From Pseudomonas entomophila (lineage in GTDB: Bacteria; Pseudomonadota; Gammaproteobacteria; Pseudomonadales; Pseudomonadaceae): 64,000 bases of DNA. A model generated the notes under the pieces. That model did no database searches and was not told the origin of the DNA. It saw only the letters and a list, made by a program, of their open reading frames with translations. This document shows, one piece after another, positions 26,053 through 35,677 of this stretch. How positions within the stretch are numbered: position 1 is the first letter of the stretch; the number at the start of each line of letters is the position of its first letter. The DNA lies in the NCBI RefSeq assembly GCF_018417595.1, contig NZ_CP070982.1:3678001-3742000 (forward strand), in the 5' to 3' direction. Position numbers and translations under genes: made by a program.

Positions 26053-28239
26053 TCAGAACCTGAAGTTCGCCGTCAGCTCCGCCGAACGCCCCGGCGCCAC
26101 CGTGGCGAACAGGCCGACGTGGGACGCATCGTAGATGGTCTCGTCGGTCAGGTTGAGCACGTTCAGCTGCAGGTCGAGGTGCTTGCTGACCTTGTAGGCC
26201 AGCATTGCGTCGTAGCGCCAGTAGTCATCGATGCTGACCGTGTTGGCATCGTTCATGTAGCGCTGGTCCATGTAGTTGGCCCCCGCCCCCACGGTCCAGC
26301 GCTCGGTGAGGTCGTAGGAGGTCCACAGGCTAAAGCTGTTCGGCGCGATGAACTTGGCGCGGTTGCCGTCGTTGCTGCCATCGCCCCCCGACTTCACCAC
26401 TTCGGTATCCAGGTAGGTGTAGCCGGCCCAGACCGCCCAGGCGTCGGTGATGCGCCCGGTGGCGCCCAGCTCGATGCCGGTGACGCGCTGGTCGCCGTCC
26501 AGCGCCACCAGGCCGGTGGTCGGGTCGGTGACCCGGGCGTTGGTCTTCTCGGTACGGAACACCGCTGCGGTCAGCGAAAGCTGCTCGCTGAACACGTCCC
26601 ACTTGGTGCCCAGCTCCAGGCTGCGGGACTTCTCCGGGTCCAGGTTGGCTTTGTTGCCATTGAGGTTGCCCGCCCCGGCACCGTCGGCGCCACCGGACTG
26701 GGTGTTTTCGCCGGAGGGGTTGGAGGAGGTGCCATAGGACAGGTAGATGCTGCCGTTGGGCAACGGCTTGAAGACGACGCCCACCTGGTAGTTCCAGAGT
26801 TCGCTGGACGACTCGGCACCGCCCGCGACTCGGTTCTTCACTTGGTAGTCGTCGTAGCGCAGCCCCAGGTTCAGGTCCCATTGCTCGTGCAGCGCCAGGG
26901 TATCGAAGACGTACAGTGATTTGACGTCGGTCTGGTACTTGCTGGTGACCTGGCCGGTCCCGGGCAGCAGGGTCCAGCCGCCATCGTGCGGGTTGGGGTT
27001 GTGCAGGTCGCCGGGGCGGCCGTTGTTGCCGGCGTGCTTGTCCTTGTCGGTGATGGTCTCGCGGCTGAGCTCCATGCCAGCGGAGTAACTGTGCTTGATG
27101 CCACCAGCGTGGAAGGTGCCGAACAAGTCGGTCTGGTTGATCAGCGAAGTGTTGACCACGTTGCGGGGCCGGAAGCCACGCGGTACCAGGCCGTTCTGTT
27201 CCTGCTCGGCATTGGCGAACACCGGCCGGCTCATCACGTAGTTCTGCATGCTGCGCCCGCCACGCAAGGTGTTGCGCACGGTCAGCTCGGGCCTGAACTC
27301 ATGCTCGAGCACCAGGGTCGCCAGGTCGGCGGAGGTCTTGCGGAAATCGCGGTCGACCAGCCCGTAGAAGTTGTCGCGGTCGACATCCACGGGCTTGTTG
27401 TGGATCAGCGAGATGGGGTGGCCCTGGTCAGGGATGTCGTCGGTTTCGAGGTGGTAGTAGCTGGCGGTGACCCGGGTCGGGCCTTGCAGCCCCCAGGTGA
27501 TGGTCGGCGCAATGCCCCAGCGCTTGACCTCGACCTCATCGCGGCCGGGGGTATCGGCCTCGTGCTTCATCGCGTTCAGGCGAAACGCCAGGTCCTGCTC
27601 GGGCAGGTACTGGTTGATGTCCAGGGTGTTGCGCCACAGCTGGTCGGTGCCCATGGTCACGCTGCCGGCAATGAAATCCTCGGCCTTCGCCGCCTTGCTC
27701 ACCAGGTTGATCGAGCCGCCGGTGGAGCCCCGGCCACTGTAGGCCGAGCCCGGGCCCTTGACGATCTCGACCGACTCGACGTTGAACGCCTCGTGGGACA
27801 TGCGCCCCAGGTCGCGCAAGCCATCGATCTGGATGTCGGTGCTGGCTTCGAAACCGCGAATGAAGGGCCGGTCGCCCAGCGGCGTCCCGCCCTCACCCGC
27901 GCCCAGGGTGATGCCCGGCGTGGTACGCAGCACGTCGGCCAGCGAGGTGGCGCCACGCTCCTTGATCAGGGTCTCGTTGATGACAGTGATCGACTTCGGC
28001 ACTTCCCGAAGCGGGGCGGTGAACTTGGGTGATGACAGCGCGTCGACCTTGAATGTGTCGATGTGGTGCGTGCCTTTTACAGCGGTGGCGTCCAGTTCCA
28101 GGACCGAAGGAGGCCGGGGTTCGCCGGATTCGGATGCCTGCGCCAGGCTCGGCGCGGAGCAGGAAGCCAAGGCCAGGCCGAGCGCGGTGTACAGATGACC
28201 CGATTCATAACGACGTGTTGTTTCAGCATTGTCTGCCAT
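26053..28239 (-). CDS. TonB-dependent catecholate siderophore receptor, Fiu/PiuA-like
   Basis: 728 residues. A signal-like N-terminus ends near residue 35. The plug domain is at about 65-190, with KSITVINETLIKERGATSLADVLRTTPGIT, RPFIRGFEASTDIQIDGLRDLGR and VEIVKGPGSAYSGRGSTGGSINLVSK. The 22-strand barrel ends in ELTANFRF, with the terminal aromatic residue needed for outer-membrane insertion. The IDGLRDLG stretch and overall layout match Fiu, which imports iron bound to catecholates and monomeric breakdown products. The extra signalling domain of transducing receptors is absent. The AT-rich upstream region may carry iron control, but no clear Fur box can be shown. Confidence 0.88.
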   Translation of the reverse strand: MADNAETTRRYESGHLYTALGLALASCSAPSLAQASESGEPRPPSVLELDATAVKGTHHIDTFKVDALSSPKFTAPLREVPKSITVINETLIKERGATSLADVLRTTPGITLGAGEGGTPLGDRPFIRGFEASTDIQIDGLRDLGRMSHEAFNVESVEIVKGPGSAYSGRGSTGGSINLVSKAAKAEDFIAGSVTMGTDQLWRNTLDINQYLPEQDLAFRLNAMKHEADTPGRDEVEVKRWGIAPTITWGLQGPTRVTASYYHLETDDIPDQGHPISLIHNKPVDVDRDNFYGLVDRDFRKTSADLATLVLEHEFRPELTVRNTLRGGRSMQNYVMSRPVFANAEQEQNGLVPRGFRPRNVVNTSLINQTDLFGTFHAGGIKHSYSAGMELSRETITDKDKHAGNNGRPGDLHNPNPHDGGWTLLPGTGQVTSKYQTDVKSLYVFDTLALHEQWDLNLGLRYDDYQVKNRVAGGAESSSELWNYQVGVVFKPLPNGSIYLSYGTSSNPSGENTQSGGADGAGAGNLNGNKANLDPEKSRSLELGTKWDVFSEQLSLTAAVFRTEKTNARVTDPTTGLVALDGDQRVTGIELGATGRITDAWAVWAGYTYLDTEVVKSGGDGSNDGNRAKFIAPNSFSLWTSYDLTERWTVGAGANYMDQRYMNDANTVSIDDYWRYDAMLAYKVSKHLDLQLNVLNLTDETIYDASHVGLFATVAPGRSAELTANFRF

Positions 28240-28412
28240 TTGATTGCCATCACCCTTGAAATGATGCGCAATCCTATTTACGACAAATTATTGAAAACAG
28301 CACATTTACAAAATTTACGCGAAGTAACACGGTATTTCAGATATGAAATGATTACTTATTTAGTTACATATATTTACTTACATTTACTCGTTCAAACATT
28401 ACACACAACCTC
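28240..28412 (-). promoter_or_regulatory. AT-rich upstream region of the TonB receptor gene
   Basis: A sharply AT-rich stretch (about 28260-28405) with repeated TTTAC and TTAC words lies before the receptor start. It should contain the promoter and possibly an iron-responsive site. No motif close enough to a Fur box is asserted. Confidence 0.45.
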
Positions 28413-28497
28413 TGTAGGAGCGGCTTTAGCCGCGATGCAGGCAACACAGTGCCTGGCACCCGCTTCGCGGGTGATCGCGGCTAAAGCCGCTCCTACA
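28413..28497. repeat. REP-type inverted repeat
   Basis: Arms TGTAGGAGCGGCTTTAGCCG and its complement, with a central CACCCGCTTCGCGGGTG palindrome. Same class as the repeat at 6358. Confidence 0.9.
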
Positions 28498-28556
28498 GAG
28501 GTGATGCCAAGGCAATGGGCAAGGCCGGATCCAAACCGTTGGCACACCCCAGGATT

Positions 28557-30257
28557 TCACTGCTCGGCGACCTGCCCCACGGCCGGCAGCTCCCCCGCCA
28601 GATGCCCGGCCTGGCAAGGCTGGAACATGTCCAGTTGCGCACGGTAGACCGAGGTCTGCACATCCATAAGGCCCAGCACCGAGTGGAACAGGTTGTCATG
28701 GGACAACTCCGCCCCCGTGCGTTGCTCCATGCAGGTCAACGACAGCCCACGGCGCGCCGCCAGTTGCGGGGACATCCACAGCACCATGGGCACGTGGGTC
28801 TGCTCCTTGGGCGCCATGGCGTAGGGCAGCCCGTGCAGGAACACGCCCTTCTCCCCCAGCGACTCGCCGTGGTCCGACACGTACAGCATCGCGCTGTCAA
28901 AGCGTGCGGCATTGCCTTTGAGCAGGTCGATCACCTGCCCCAGCACATGGTCCGAATACAGCACCGAGTTGTCATAGGCGTTGCGGATGGTCTGTTCTTC
29001 GCACTGGTCGAGCTGGTTGTCCTTGCACACCGGCGTGAAGCGTTCGAAGGCTGCCGGGTAGCGTTTGTAGTAGGCCGGGCCGTGGCTGCCCTTCATGTGC
29101 AGCACCACGACCGTGGTGTCGTTGCGCTGGTCGAGGTAACCCTGCAGGCCGGACAGCAGCACTTCGTCGAAGCACTCGCCCTTGTTGCACACCTGGGCGA
29201 CATCGGCATGGGACAGGTCTTCGCTCGGCACCCGGTCACAAGCCCCCTTGCACCCCGAGTTGTTGTCCCGCCACAGCACTGAAACACCGGCACGCTGCAG
29301 CACGTCGAGCAGCCCTTCACGATGATCGGCGAACTGGCTCTTCCATTGCTGGCGCCCCAGGTCCTGGAACATGCAGGGCACCGAGATCGCCGTGGCGGTA
29401 CCGCAGGAGCTGACGTCACGGAAGCTGAGCACTTGCCGGCGCGCCAGCTCCGGGTTGGTGGCCCGCTCATAGCCGTTGAGGGAGAAGTTCATGGCCCTGG
29501 CGGTTTCGCCGACCACCAGCACCAGCAGCTTGGGCCGGCCGCCCGCGCCGGCCTCGACCCGTTGCCGCGCATCGAGGCCAACCTGCACGAAGGCCTCGGG
29601 CTTGTCGAAGGTGTGCTTGGCATAGCTGTGCACCGCACCCAGCACGTTCGAGGGCACCAGGATCAGGCGCACTTCGCGGTTGTTGCGCAGCAGCGACGCG
29701 TACGACTGATACTGCGTGGCCACGATCACCCCGACCATGGCCAGCACCAGCGCCAGGCTGCCCAGGCGCCAGGCCGCCTGGCGCCGCCAGCGCGGCCGGG
29801 CCAGCGGCAGGCGGCAAACCACCAGCGCGGGCAGCACGCCGGTCAGCAGCAGCCAGAACAGCAGGCCGGGGCTGAGCAGGTCGCGCGCCTCGGCCGGGTC
29901 GGTCTGGATGACGTTGGTCAGCATCGAGGCGTCGATGACGATGCCGTAGCGCGAGATGAAGTAGCTGGCGGCGGAGGCCACGAGGATCAGGGTGACCAGT
30001 ACCGGGCGCAGCAGCCGCCCCCAGCACAGCGCCCAGAGAATGATGAAATGCCAGGCCAGCACGAACAGTGGCAGGCTGATCAGGAACAGCGGATTACCGT
30101 TTTCGAAACCGTCGATGGCGCGCCAGACGGTCGACCAGAACACCGAGTTGACGGCAACGGTCATCCACAAGGCGACCAATAAGATAACGCCCAGTGGGTT
30201 GATGCCCTTTTTCTTCAAGCCCACTTCGGCATGTGCAGCTATAGCGTCCTTGTTCAT
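28557..30257 (-). CDS. eptA: EptA-like phosphoethanolamine transferase
   Basis: 566 residues from the ATG at 30257. Residues 1-160 contain about five membrane segments, and the rest is a periplasmic alkaline-phosphatase-like catalytic domain. Zinc-site blocks are VVGETARAMNFSLNGYERATN, the nucleophile region SSCGTATAISVPCMF, HMKGSHGPAYYKRYP, and SDHGESLGE with HGLPYAMAP. It transfers phosphoethanolamine from phosphatidylethanolamine to lipid A or core sugars, lowering surface charge and polymyxin binding. The C-terminus is longer and Pro/Ala-rich. A MITE-like element starts 39 bases upstream of its start codon and could affect its expression. Confidence 0.88.
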   Translation of the reverse strand: MNKDAIAAHAEVGLKKKGINPLGVILLVALWMTVAVNSVFWSTVWRAIDGFENGNPLFLISLPLFVLAWHFIILWALCWGRLLRPVLVTLILVASAASYFISRYGIVIDASMLTNVIQTDPAEARDLLSPGLLFWLLLTGVLPALVVCRLPLARPRWRRQAAWRLGSLALVLAMVGVIVATQYQSYASLLRNNREVRLILVPSNVLGAVHSYAKHTFDKPEAFVQVGLDARQRVEAGAGGRPKLLVLVVGETARAMNFSLNGYERATNPELARRQVLSFRDVSSCGTATAISVPCMFQDLGRQQWKSQFADHREGLLDVLQRAGVSVLWRDNNSGCKGACDRVPSEDLSHADVAQVCNKGECFDEVLLSGLQGYLDQRNDTTVVVLHMKGSHGPAYYKRYPAAFERFTPVCKDNQLDQCEEQTIRNAYDNSVLYSDHVLGQVIDLLKGNAARFDSAMLYVSDHGESLGEKGVFLHGLPYAMAPKEQTHVPMVLWMSPQLAARRGLSLTCMEQRTGAELSHDNLFHSVLGLMDVQTSVYRAQLDMFQPCQAGHLAGELPAVGQVAEQ

Positions 30258-30296
30258 GAACCTACTACTCCCCAACCTATCAACGCTTTGGATCTG

Positions 30297-30456
30297 GTGT
30301 CCTGTCTTGGGAATACGTTCTCTTTTGGCGAGTGGCTTGGGTGTTCGGCCAAGGCGCCGCGACGAGTCATAGCAGGGCTATGGCGAGGAGTGGCAACGCC
30401 GGCCGGGCGCCCAAGACGCCGCCAAAAGTGAACAGCTTATTTCCGAGACAGGACAC
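30297..30456. mobile_element. MITE-like element, long copy
   Basis: 160 bases, with ends GTGTCCTGTCTTGGGAATA and TATTTCCGAGACAGGACAC and the same inner arms as the 98-base copy at 6890. It carries about 60 extra bases between the arms. It has no coding potential. It lies between eptA and the small membrane protein gene, and its last base is the first base, on the + strand, of that gene's stop codon triplet. Confidence 0.78.
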
Positions 30457-30779
30457 TAGTTATGTGATGAAAACTTGCGACTGCGAATCAGTGCATGGCA
30501 CTTGATGATCAACACCATTCCCCAAGGAATGACCAGGCCCACGCTCATCAGCACAAGCAACAAGCTGTTGCGTTCGGCCACCCGGAAAAAGTCCAGCACC
30601 GCGCACGCCAGCACCAGCAAAAGCCCCATGGCCGAAACAGCGCCTGGCTTTCCCGGGTGGGCATGAAACAGTGGGTGATGCTGGATATAGCCGACCAGCC
30701 AGAGAAAAACCCAGCTCATGATCGAAGTCATGAACACCATGAGAAACAGCAATCGATACGCAAACATGGTGTCAGGCAT
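30456..30779 (-). CDS. Small membrane protein of unknown function
   Basis: 107 residues, with GGAGG eight bases before the ATG. Three or four hydrophobic segments are visible at about 5-30, 48-65 and 75-95, and the tail is basic (CHALIRSRKFSSHN). No family is recognised. It is upstream of eptA on the same strand, with the MITE between them. Its TAG stop abuts and shares one base with the element end, so the original C-terminus may have been longer. Confidence 0.6.
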   Translation of the reverse strand: MPDTMFAYRLLFLMVFMTSIMSWVFLWLVGYIQHHPLFHAHPGKPGAVSAMGLLLVLACAVLDFFRVAERNSLLLVLMSVGLVIPWGMVLIIKCHALIRSRKFSSHN

Positions 30780-31091
30780 GACCCGCGCCTCCGTTCTTTT
30801 GAACGCGCATGGCCATCCTTTTAAGGTGTGTCGAATGAAAAACTCGTTAAAAATACATGCGAAATAAATCCAGGCGCCCCACAGTGGCTGCCCTTATGCA
30901 TGTAGAAAGTCGAGTCTTTGCCCAAATCGATCGGCTCGGGCAGAGCGGAATCGCGCCTGGCATCATCATGAGCAGGTCGCGTAAAACTGAAAACGGGGTG
31001 CATGAGCAGGCAATCCTTGTCCACTCCCACAATTGGGAACGCCTTGACTCTAGCAGCCCCTGCACCATCCGCTAGCCTGCCATCGCAACTT
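30780..31091. other. Intergenic region without a supported gene
   Basis: 312 bases. A short minus-strand frame crosses it but has no start signal, overlaps the kinase remnant and has no recognisable protein features. Nothing else is seen. Confidence 0.5.
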
Positions 31092-31606
31092 TCACCTGGG
31101 CCAACGCAGGCAAACCCGCCAACCCAGGTGCCTGGTTGCGTCAGCGTAGCCAACATCGATTACCCCACCCGTGCGCTGAGCAATGCCCTGCACGATGGAA
31201 AGCCCCAGCCCGGAGCCTTCTTCCCGGCGCCCTTGGCCGCGATAGAACGGGTCGAACACCCGCCCCCATTCCGTCGGGTCGATGCCCGGGCCATTGTCGC
31301 GCACACACAGTTGCACCACGGCCGGGGTCTGTTCCATCTGCACATCGACCTTCCCACCAACCGGCGCATGGCGAATGGCATTTTCGACCAGGTTCTTGAT
31401 GACCGCGCGCAATTCGACATCGCGGATCGCCACACGCACATCATCCCCTTCGACACCGATGTCCAGTTGCTTGCGCTGGGCCAGCGGCATGAGGTATTCC
31501 AGCACGGCGCGGCAGGCCTGGTGCAGCGACACCGCCTCTGCCGGTTGCGCCTGGGCCGTCAGCGGCGTGCGCAACTCATGGGCGGCATCGCCGCCAACAC
31601 CGCGAC
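31092..31606 (-). pseudogene. Remnant of a sensor histidine kinase (QseC/PmrB-like)
   Basis: The minus-strand frame keeps the end of a two-component sensor: the phospho-acceptor box GDAAHELRTPLTA, the N box NLVENAIRHAP, DNGPGIDPTEWGRVFDPFYRG and GSGLGLSIVQGIA. The N-terminal sensor and membrane part is missing, and the upstream frame runs into a mobile repeat at 31658. The helical spacer between the H box and the ATPase domain is also much too short, with QAQPAEAVSLHQ following almost directly. Both an end loss and an internal deletion are inferred. No response regulator gene is adjacent. Confidence 0.75.
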
Positions 31607-31657
31607 AGGCCATCGGCGACCGTGACAGGAATGGGCAGCGTGTCGAGGCCAACATTC

Positions 31658-31857
31658 GTTGCAACGTGCCGCACCTGTCAGGCCATGGTTGCCAGCCTTG
31701 GCGCATGGCTTGAGTCGGGCGGGGCGGCGGCAGCGCCAGCTGAAAAATCGCGTCGAACAAACAAGGCGGACAACCATGGCCTAACTGGCATGGCCACGTT
31801 GCAACAGGTGTAGGAGCGGATTCATCCGCGATGCGCCGGGCGGGCGGCGCTCGGTCT
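31658..31857. repeat. Second copy of the GTTGCAAC-bounded element with one REP-like arm
   Basis: The core 31658-31805 begins and ends with GTTGCAAC and matches the core at 1796-1911 through most of its length, with about 30 extra bases in the middle. The arm at 31809-31857 matches the arm at 1916-1963. The opposite arm is absent, and kinase-remnant sequence lies there instead. Confidence 0.75.
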
Positions 31858-31903
31858 CCAGAGCGCTGCGACTCAAACATCGAGCACCTCGAAAACACGG
31901 GTT

Positions 31904-34270
31904 CTAGAAATTGAAACTGAGCTGCTTGAGGCTGCGCAGGTCGATGCTGCGCTCGGCGACGAAGGGCAGGATGGCGTCGGCCACCGGCTGCAACTGCCGG
32001 GTCAGGTAATGCTCGTGGTCGATGGGCGCCTGGCGGTTTTCCAGTGGCTCGGGGCCGGCCGTGGTGATGACGTAGCTGATCCAGCCGCCACGTTGATATT
32101 GCAACGGGCGCCCGAGGCGACGGTTGTACTCGTCCGCAAGCCTTGCGGCGCGCACATGGGGCGGCACATTGCGCTGGTAGTCGGCCAGCGGTCGACGCAG
32201 GCGCTTGCGGTAGATCAGCAGTTCATCCAGCTCGCCGGCCATCGTGCGCTCCACGTAGTCGCGCAGATAGTCACGATAGGGCTGCCCGCGGAAGATCCGC
32301 CCATAGAGCTCCTGCTGGAACTGGCGGGCCAGGGGCGACCAGTCGGTGCGCACCGACTCCAGCCCCTTGTAGACCATCTCCTCGCTGCCATCGGCGCGAC
32401 GCACCAGGCCGGCATAGCGCTTCTTGCTGCCCTCCTCCGCGCCACGGATGGTCGGCATCAGGAAACGCCGGTAATGGGTTTCGTACTGCAGCTCCAGGGC
32501 GCTTTCCAGGCCCATGGTTTCGCCCAGGTGCCGGTGCCACCACTGGTTGACTTCGGCCACCAGCTCACGGCCGATACGGGCTGCCGCGTCCTCGTCATGG
32601 GCGCCCTTGAGCCAGACGAAGGTCGAGTCGGTGTCGCCGTAGATCACATCGAAGCCCCGCGCCTCGATCAACAGCCGGGTCTGGCGCATGATCTGGTGCC
32701 CGCGCATGGTGATCGACGACGCCAGGCGAGGGTCGAAGAAACGACAGCCGCTGGAACCAAGCACCCCGTAGAAGGCATTCATGATGATCTTCAACGCTTG
32801 CGACAGCGGCGCGTTAGCGTCGCGCTTGGCCGCCTCGCGCCCCTGCCACACGCGCTCGACGATGGCCGGCAGGCAGTGCTGGCGGCGTGAAAAGCGCGCA
32901 CCGCGAAAACCTTCGACCGAATGGGCGTCATCCGGCTGGCGCAGGCCTTCGACCAGGCCCACCGGGTCGATCAGGAAGGTGCGGATGATCGACGGATACA
33001 GACTCTTGTAGTCCAGCACCAGCACCGAGTCGTACAGGCCCGGTCGCGAGTCCATGACGAAACCGCCCGGGCTGGCTTCGCCCTCGCCGCTGCCCAGATT
33101 CGGCGCGACATACCCCATGCGATGCATGTGCGGGATGTACAGGTGGCAGAACGCGGCCACCGAGCCACCGCTGCGGTCCACCGCCAGGCCGGTGACCGAT
33201 GAGCGTTCGAGAAGGAAGTCGAGCAGCCGGGTGTGGGCGAAGATCCGCGTGACCAGCTCGCAGTCCTTGAGGTTGTAGCGGGCCAGGGCCGGCTTGTCCT
33301 CGGCGAACATGCGGTTGATCTCGTCCATGCGCTGGTAGGGGGTGTCGATGGCCTTGCCTTCACCCAGCAATTGCTGGGCAACGCTTTCCAGGCTGAACGA
33401 CGGGAAGCTCCAGGTCGCCGAACGCAGTGCCTCGATGCCATCGATCAGCAACCGGCCGGGCGCCTCGGCGAAGAAGTGGCTGCGGCTGCCGTGCTCGCGC
33501 AGGTGCATCGGCGCACCATCACGGCCCAGGCACAACGGTACGTTCAGGCGCTGGGCGTGCTCGTGCAGCAGGCGCAGGTCGAACTGCACCAGGTTCCAGC
33601 CAATGATCGCGTCAGGGTCGTGGCGGGCCAGCCATTGGTTGAGGCTGTCGATCAGCGCGGCGCGGTCGGTACAGTAATGCAGGGCGAAGTCCACTTCGCA
33701 GGCAGCGCCATTGGCCGGGCCGAGCATATACACGTCGCGCTGGCCGCAGCCTTCCAGGGCAATGCTGTAGAGCTCGCCACGCTCGCTGGTCTCGATGTCC
33801 AGCGACACCAGGCGCAGCGGTGGGCGGTAGTCCGGGTCAGGCTTGAGCTGAGCGTCGTGCAGTACGCCTTGGTCATCGGGGCGGCCATCGAAACGCACCG
33901 GGGCGGTGATGAAGCGCTCCATCAGGTAACGCTCGGGTGGGCGGATGTCGGCCTCGTAGACCTCTACTCCGGCGCTGCGCAGGCGCTTGTCGAGGGCGAT
34001 CAGCTGGCGGTGCTGCCGGCAGTACAGGCCCAGTACCGGACGTTGTTCGAAGTCGCGCAGTTGCAAGGGCTTGAGCTCGACGCCCTGCTCGCCCGCCAGC
34101 AACGCCCGGGCGTGCTCGCCGTGCTCGACGGGAATGAACGCTACCGAGGGTTGCGCGGCCAGGCGCAGGCGCCGTGGCCCCTGGTCGGTGGCCAGCCAGT
34201 ACTCCACGCAAGTGCCTTCGGGCGTGTCATGCCAATGACGGGTTAGGACAAAGCCCTGTTGCAGCTGCAC
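31904..34270 (-). CDS. polB: DNA polymerase II (family B)
   Basis: 788 residues if it starts at the GTG at 34270 (AGAGG eight bases upstream), matching the usual length; a longer frame extends upstream without a good site. The N-terminal half has the 3'-5' exonuclease motif [17 protein letters not shown]. The polymerase half has [31 protein letters not shown] and [10 protein letters not shown], the catalytic aspartates of motifs A and C. Pol II takes part in DNA repair and damage tolerance and is usually LexA-controlled; no LexA box was confidently seen. Complete and apparently intact. Confidence 0.95.
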   Translation of the reverse strand: MQLQQGFVLTRHWHDTPEGTCVEYWLATDQGPRRLRLAAQPSVAFIPVEHGEHARALLAGEQGVELKPLQLRDFEQRPVLGLYCRQHRQLIALDKRLRSAGVEVYEADIRPPERYLMERFITAPVRFDGRPDDQGVLHDAQLKPDPDYRPPLRLVSLDIETSERGELYSIALEGCGQRDVYMLGPANGAACEVDFALHYCTDRAALIDSLNQWLARHDPDAIIGWNLVQFDLRLLHEHAQRLNVPLCLGRDGAPMHLREHGSRSHFFAEAPGRLLIDGIEALRSATWSFPSFSLESVAQQLLGEGKAIDTPYQRMDEINRMFAEDKPALARYNLKDCELVTRIFAHTRLLDFLLERSSVTGLAVDRSGGSVAAFCHLYIPHMHRMGYVAPNLGSGEGEASPGGFVMDSRPGLYDSVLVLDYKSLYPSIIRTFLIDPVGLVEGLRQPDDAHSVEGFRGARFSRRQHCLPAIVERVWQGREAAKRDANAPLSQALKIIMNAFYGVLGSSGCRFFDPRLASSITMRGHQIMRQTRLLIEARGFDVIYGDTDSTFVWLKGAHDEDAAARIGRELVAEVNQWWHRHLGETMGLESALELQYETHYRRFLMPTIRGAEEGSKKRYAGLVRRADGSEEMVYKGLESVRTDWSPLARQFQQELYGRIFRGQPYRDYLRDYVERTMAGELDELLIYRKRLRRPLADYQRNVPPHVRAARLADEYNRRLGRPLQYQRGGWISYVITTAGPEPLENRQAPIDHEHYLTRQLQPVADAILPFVAERSIDLRSLKQLSFNF

Positions 34271-34366
34271 CGCGTGAACCTCTGGTCGTCGTGCTCGATG
34301 GCTGATTCTACCGCCTAACCGCGCCAGACGATGCATTCCTGCAAGGCCGGTTCCTACAGTGTGCGG

Positions 34367-35563
34367 TTACCTTGCACCCGCGACAAATCCCGCTTGCCGC
34401 CCGCTGAAGGCCAGCAACCACGCCAATGCAACCAGCACCAGCACTACCGCGCCAAACGACCCGACCCCCGCGCCCGTCAGCAACAACCCACCCACGATCC
34501 CGCCCAGGGCAATCGCACTGTTCCACACCGTCACCAGCATCGACTGGGCGACATCCCCACCCTCGCCCGCCGCATCGGCGCAGGCTGTCTGCAGCAAGGT
34601 CGGCGCGCCGCCATAAGTCAGCCCCCACAAAGCCACGCTGGCATGCACCAGCCAAGCCGAACCCTGCAGGTGCCCAAGCGCCAGGGTCGCCAAGGCGAAC
34701 CCGGCCAGGCAAAGCAGCACCAGCCCACGCAGGCGCCGGTCGACGCCCAGCCCGACCAGCACGATCCCCGCCAGCGAGGCCAGGCCGAAGGTCATCAGCA
34801 CCTGGCCAACCTCGCCCGCCATGCCTGCCGCCGCCAGCAACGGCACGATGTAGGTGTACAGAATGTTGTGCCCGAGAATCCACGCCAGGATCACCAGCAA
34901 CACCCGCGCCACCCCCGGCGTGCGCAGTACCTGCGCGGCCGCCGGGCGCCTGCCGGCCACCTGTCCCGGAAAATCCGGCACGGCCCGCAGCACCCAGGCC
35001 GCCAGCAGCAACGCGGCCAGGGTCACCACCACGAAGGTGGCGCGCCAGCCCATCCAGGCCCCCAGCCAGGTGGCAATGGGCAGCCCCAGCGACAAGGCGA
35101 TCGGTTGCCCGAGCATGGCCACCGCCATCGCCTTGCCCTGCTGCGCCGGCGCCACCATGCGCCGTGCATGCCCGGCGATCAGGCCCCAGGCCAGTCCGCC
35201 GGCGGCGCCACTCAGAAAGCGCAGCACGAGTGTCAGGTGATTGTCGCTGGAGAACGCGGTCAGGCCGTTGAACAGGATGAAACCGCCTATGGCCAGCAAC
35301 AACGCACGACGGCGCCACCAGCCCTGGGTCAGGGTCACCAGCGGGATGGCGGTGAGCAACGAACCGAGCGCGTAGGCGGTGACCCACTGGCCGGCCATGG
35401 CCTGGCTGATCGCCATGCCATCGGCGATCTGGTCGAGCAGGCCCGCCGGCAGCGTTTCACTGAGAATGGCGATGAAGCCGGTCAGGGCCAAGGCCAGCAG
35501 GCCGCTCAACGGCAGCCTGGCGGCGGGCTCATTGACGCTGGCCGCAGTGGATGTGCAATTCAT
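34367..35563 (-). CDS. MFS (DHA1 family) exporter
   Basis: 398 residues with twelve predicted membrane segments. AGGAGG lies five bases before the ATG. SETLPAGLLDQIADGMAIS near residues 35-55 and the loop 2-3 block GWWRRRALLLAIGG fit the DHA1 branch, which includes arabinose, purine and drug efflux proteins such as YdhP. RFLSGAAGGLAWGLIAGHARRMV is the motif-C-like antiporter region. It is divergent from a LysR gene 114 bases away, its probable regulator. The substrate is unknown. Confidence 0.87.
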   Translation of the reverse strand: MNCTSTAASVNEPAARLPLSGLLALALTGFIAILSETLPAGLLDQIADGMAISQAMAGQWVTAYALGSLLTAIPLVTLTQGWWRRRALLLAIGGFILFNGLTAFSSDNHLTLVLRFLSGAAGGLAWGLIAGHARRMVAPAQQGKAMAVAMLGQPIALSLGLPIATWLGAWMGWRATFVVVTLAALLLAAWVLRAVPDFPGQVAGRRPAAAQVLRTPGVARVLLVILAWILGHNILYTYIVPLLAAAGMAGEVGQVLMTFGLASLAGIVLVGLGVDRRLRGLVLLCLAGFALATLALGHLQGSAWLVHASVALWGLTYGGAPTLLQTACADAAGEGGDVAQSMLVTVWNSAIALGGIVGGLLLTGAGVGSFGAVVLVLVALAWLLAFSGRQAGFVAGAR

Positions 35564-35647
35564 GGGTGCCTCCTGGGTTCAATCGAGGCAAGCATCTTGC
35601 GGTGTTGCGGTATTACGGAAAAAGCCGGGTAGAATTCCGCTCACCCA

Positions 35648-35661
35648 GGACATCGATGTCC
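35648..35661. promoter_or_regulatory. 14-base palindrome upstream of a LysR gene
   Basis: GGACATCGATGTCC is a perfect palindrome ending 16 bases before the LysR start codon, in the gap shared with the MFS exporter. Its position suits an autoregulatory operator. That role is inferred. Confidence 0.4.
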
Positions 35662-35677
35662 GCAATAGGAGTGCAAC

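Noticed and set aside
28240..28412. Fur box before the TonB receptor gene
   Set aside because: AT-rich words are present but none comes close enough to the 19-base consensus to claim a site.
30821..31156. Open frame of 111 residues on the minus strand between the kinase remnant and the small membrane protein
   Set aside because: It overlaps the remnant's 3' end, has no ribosome-binding site or recognisable protein features, and looks like chance.
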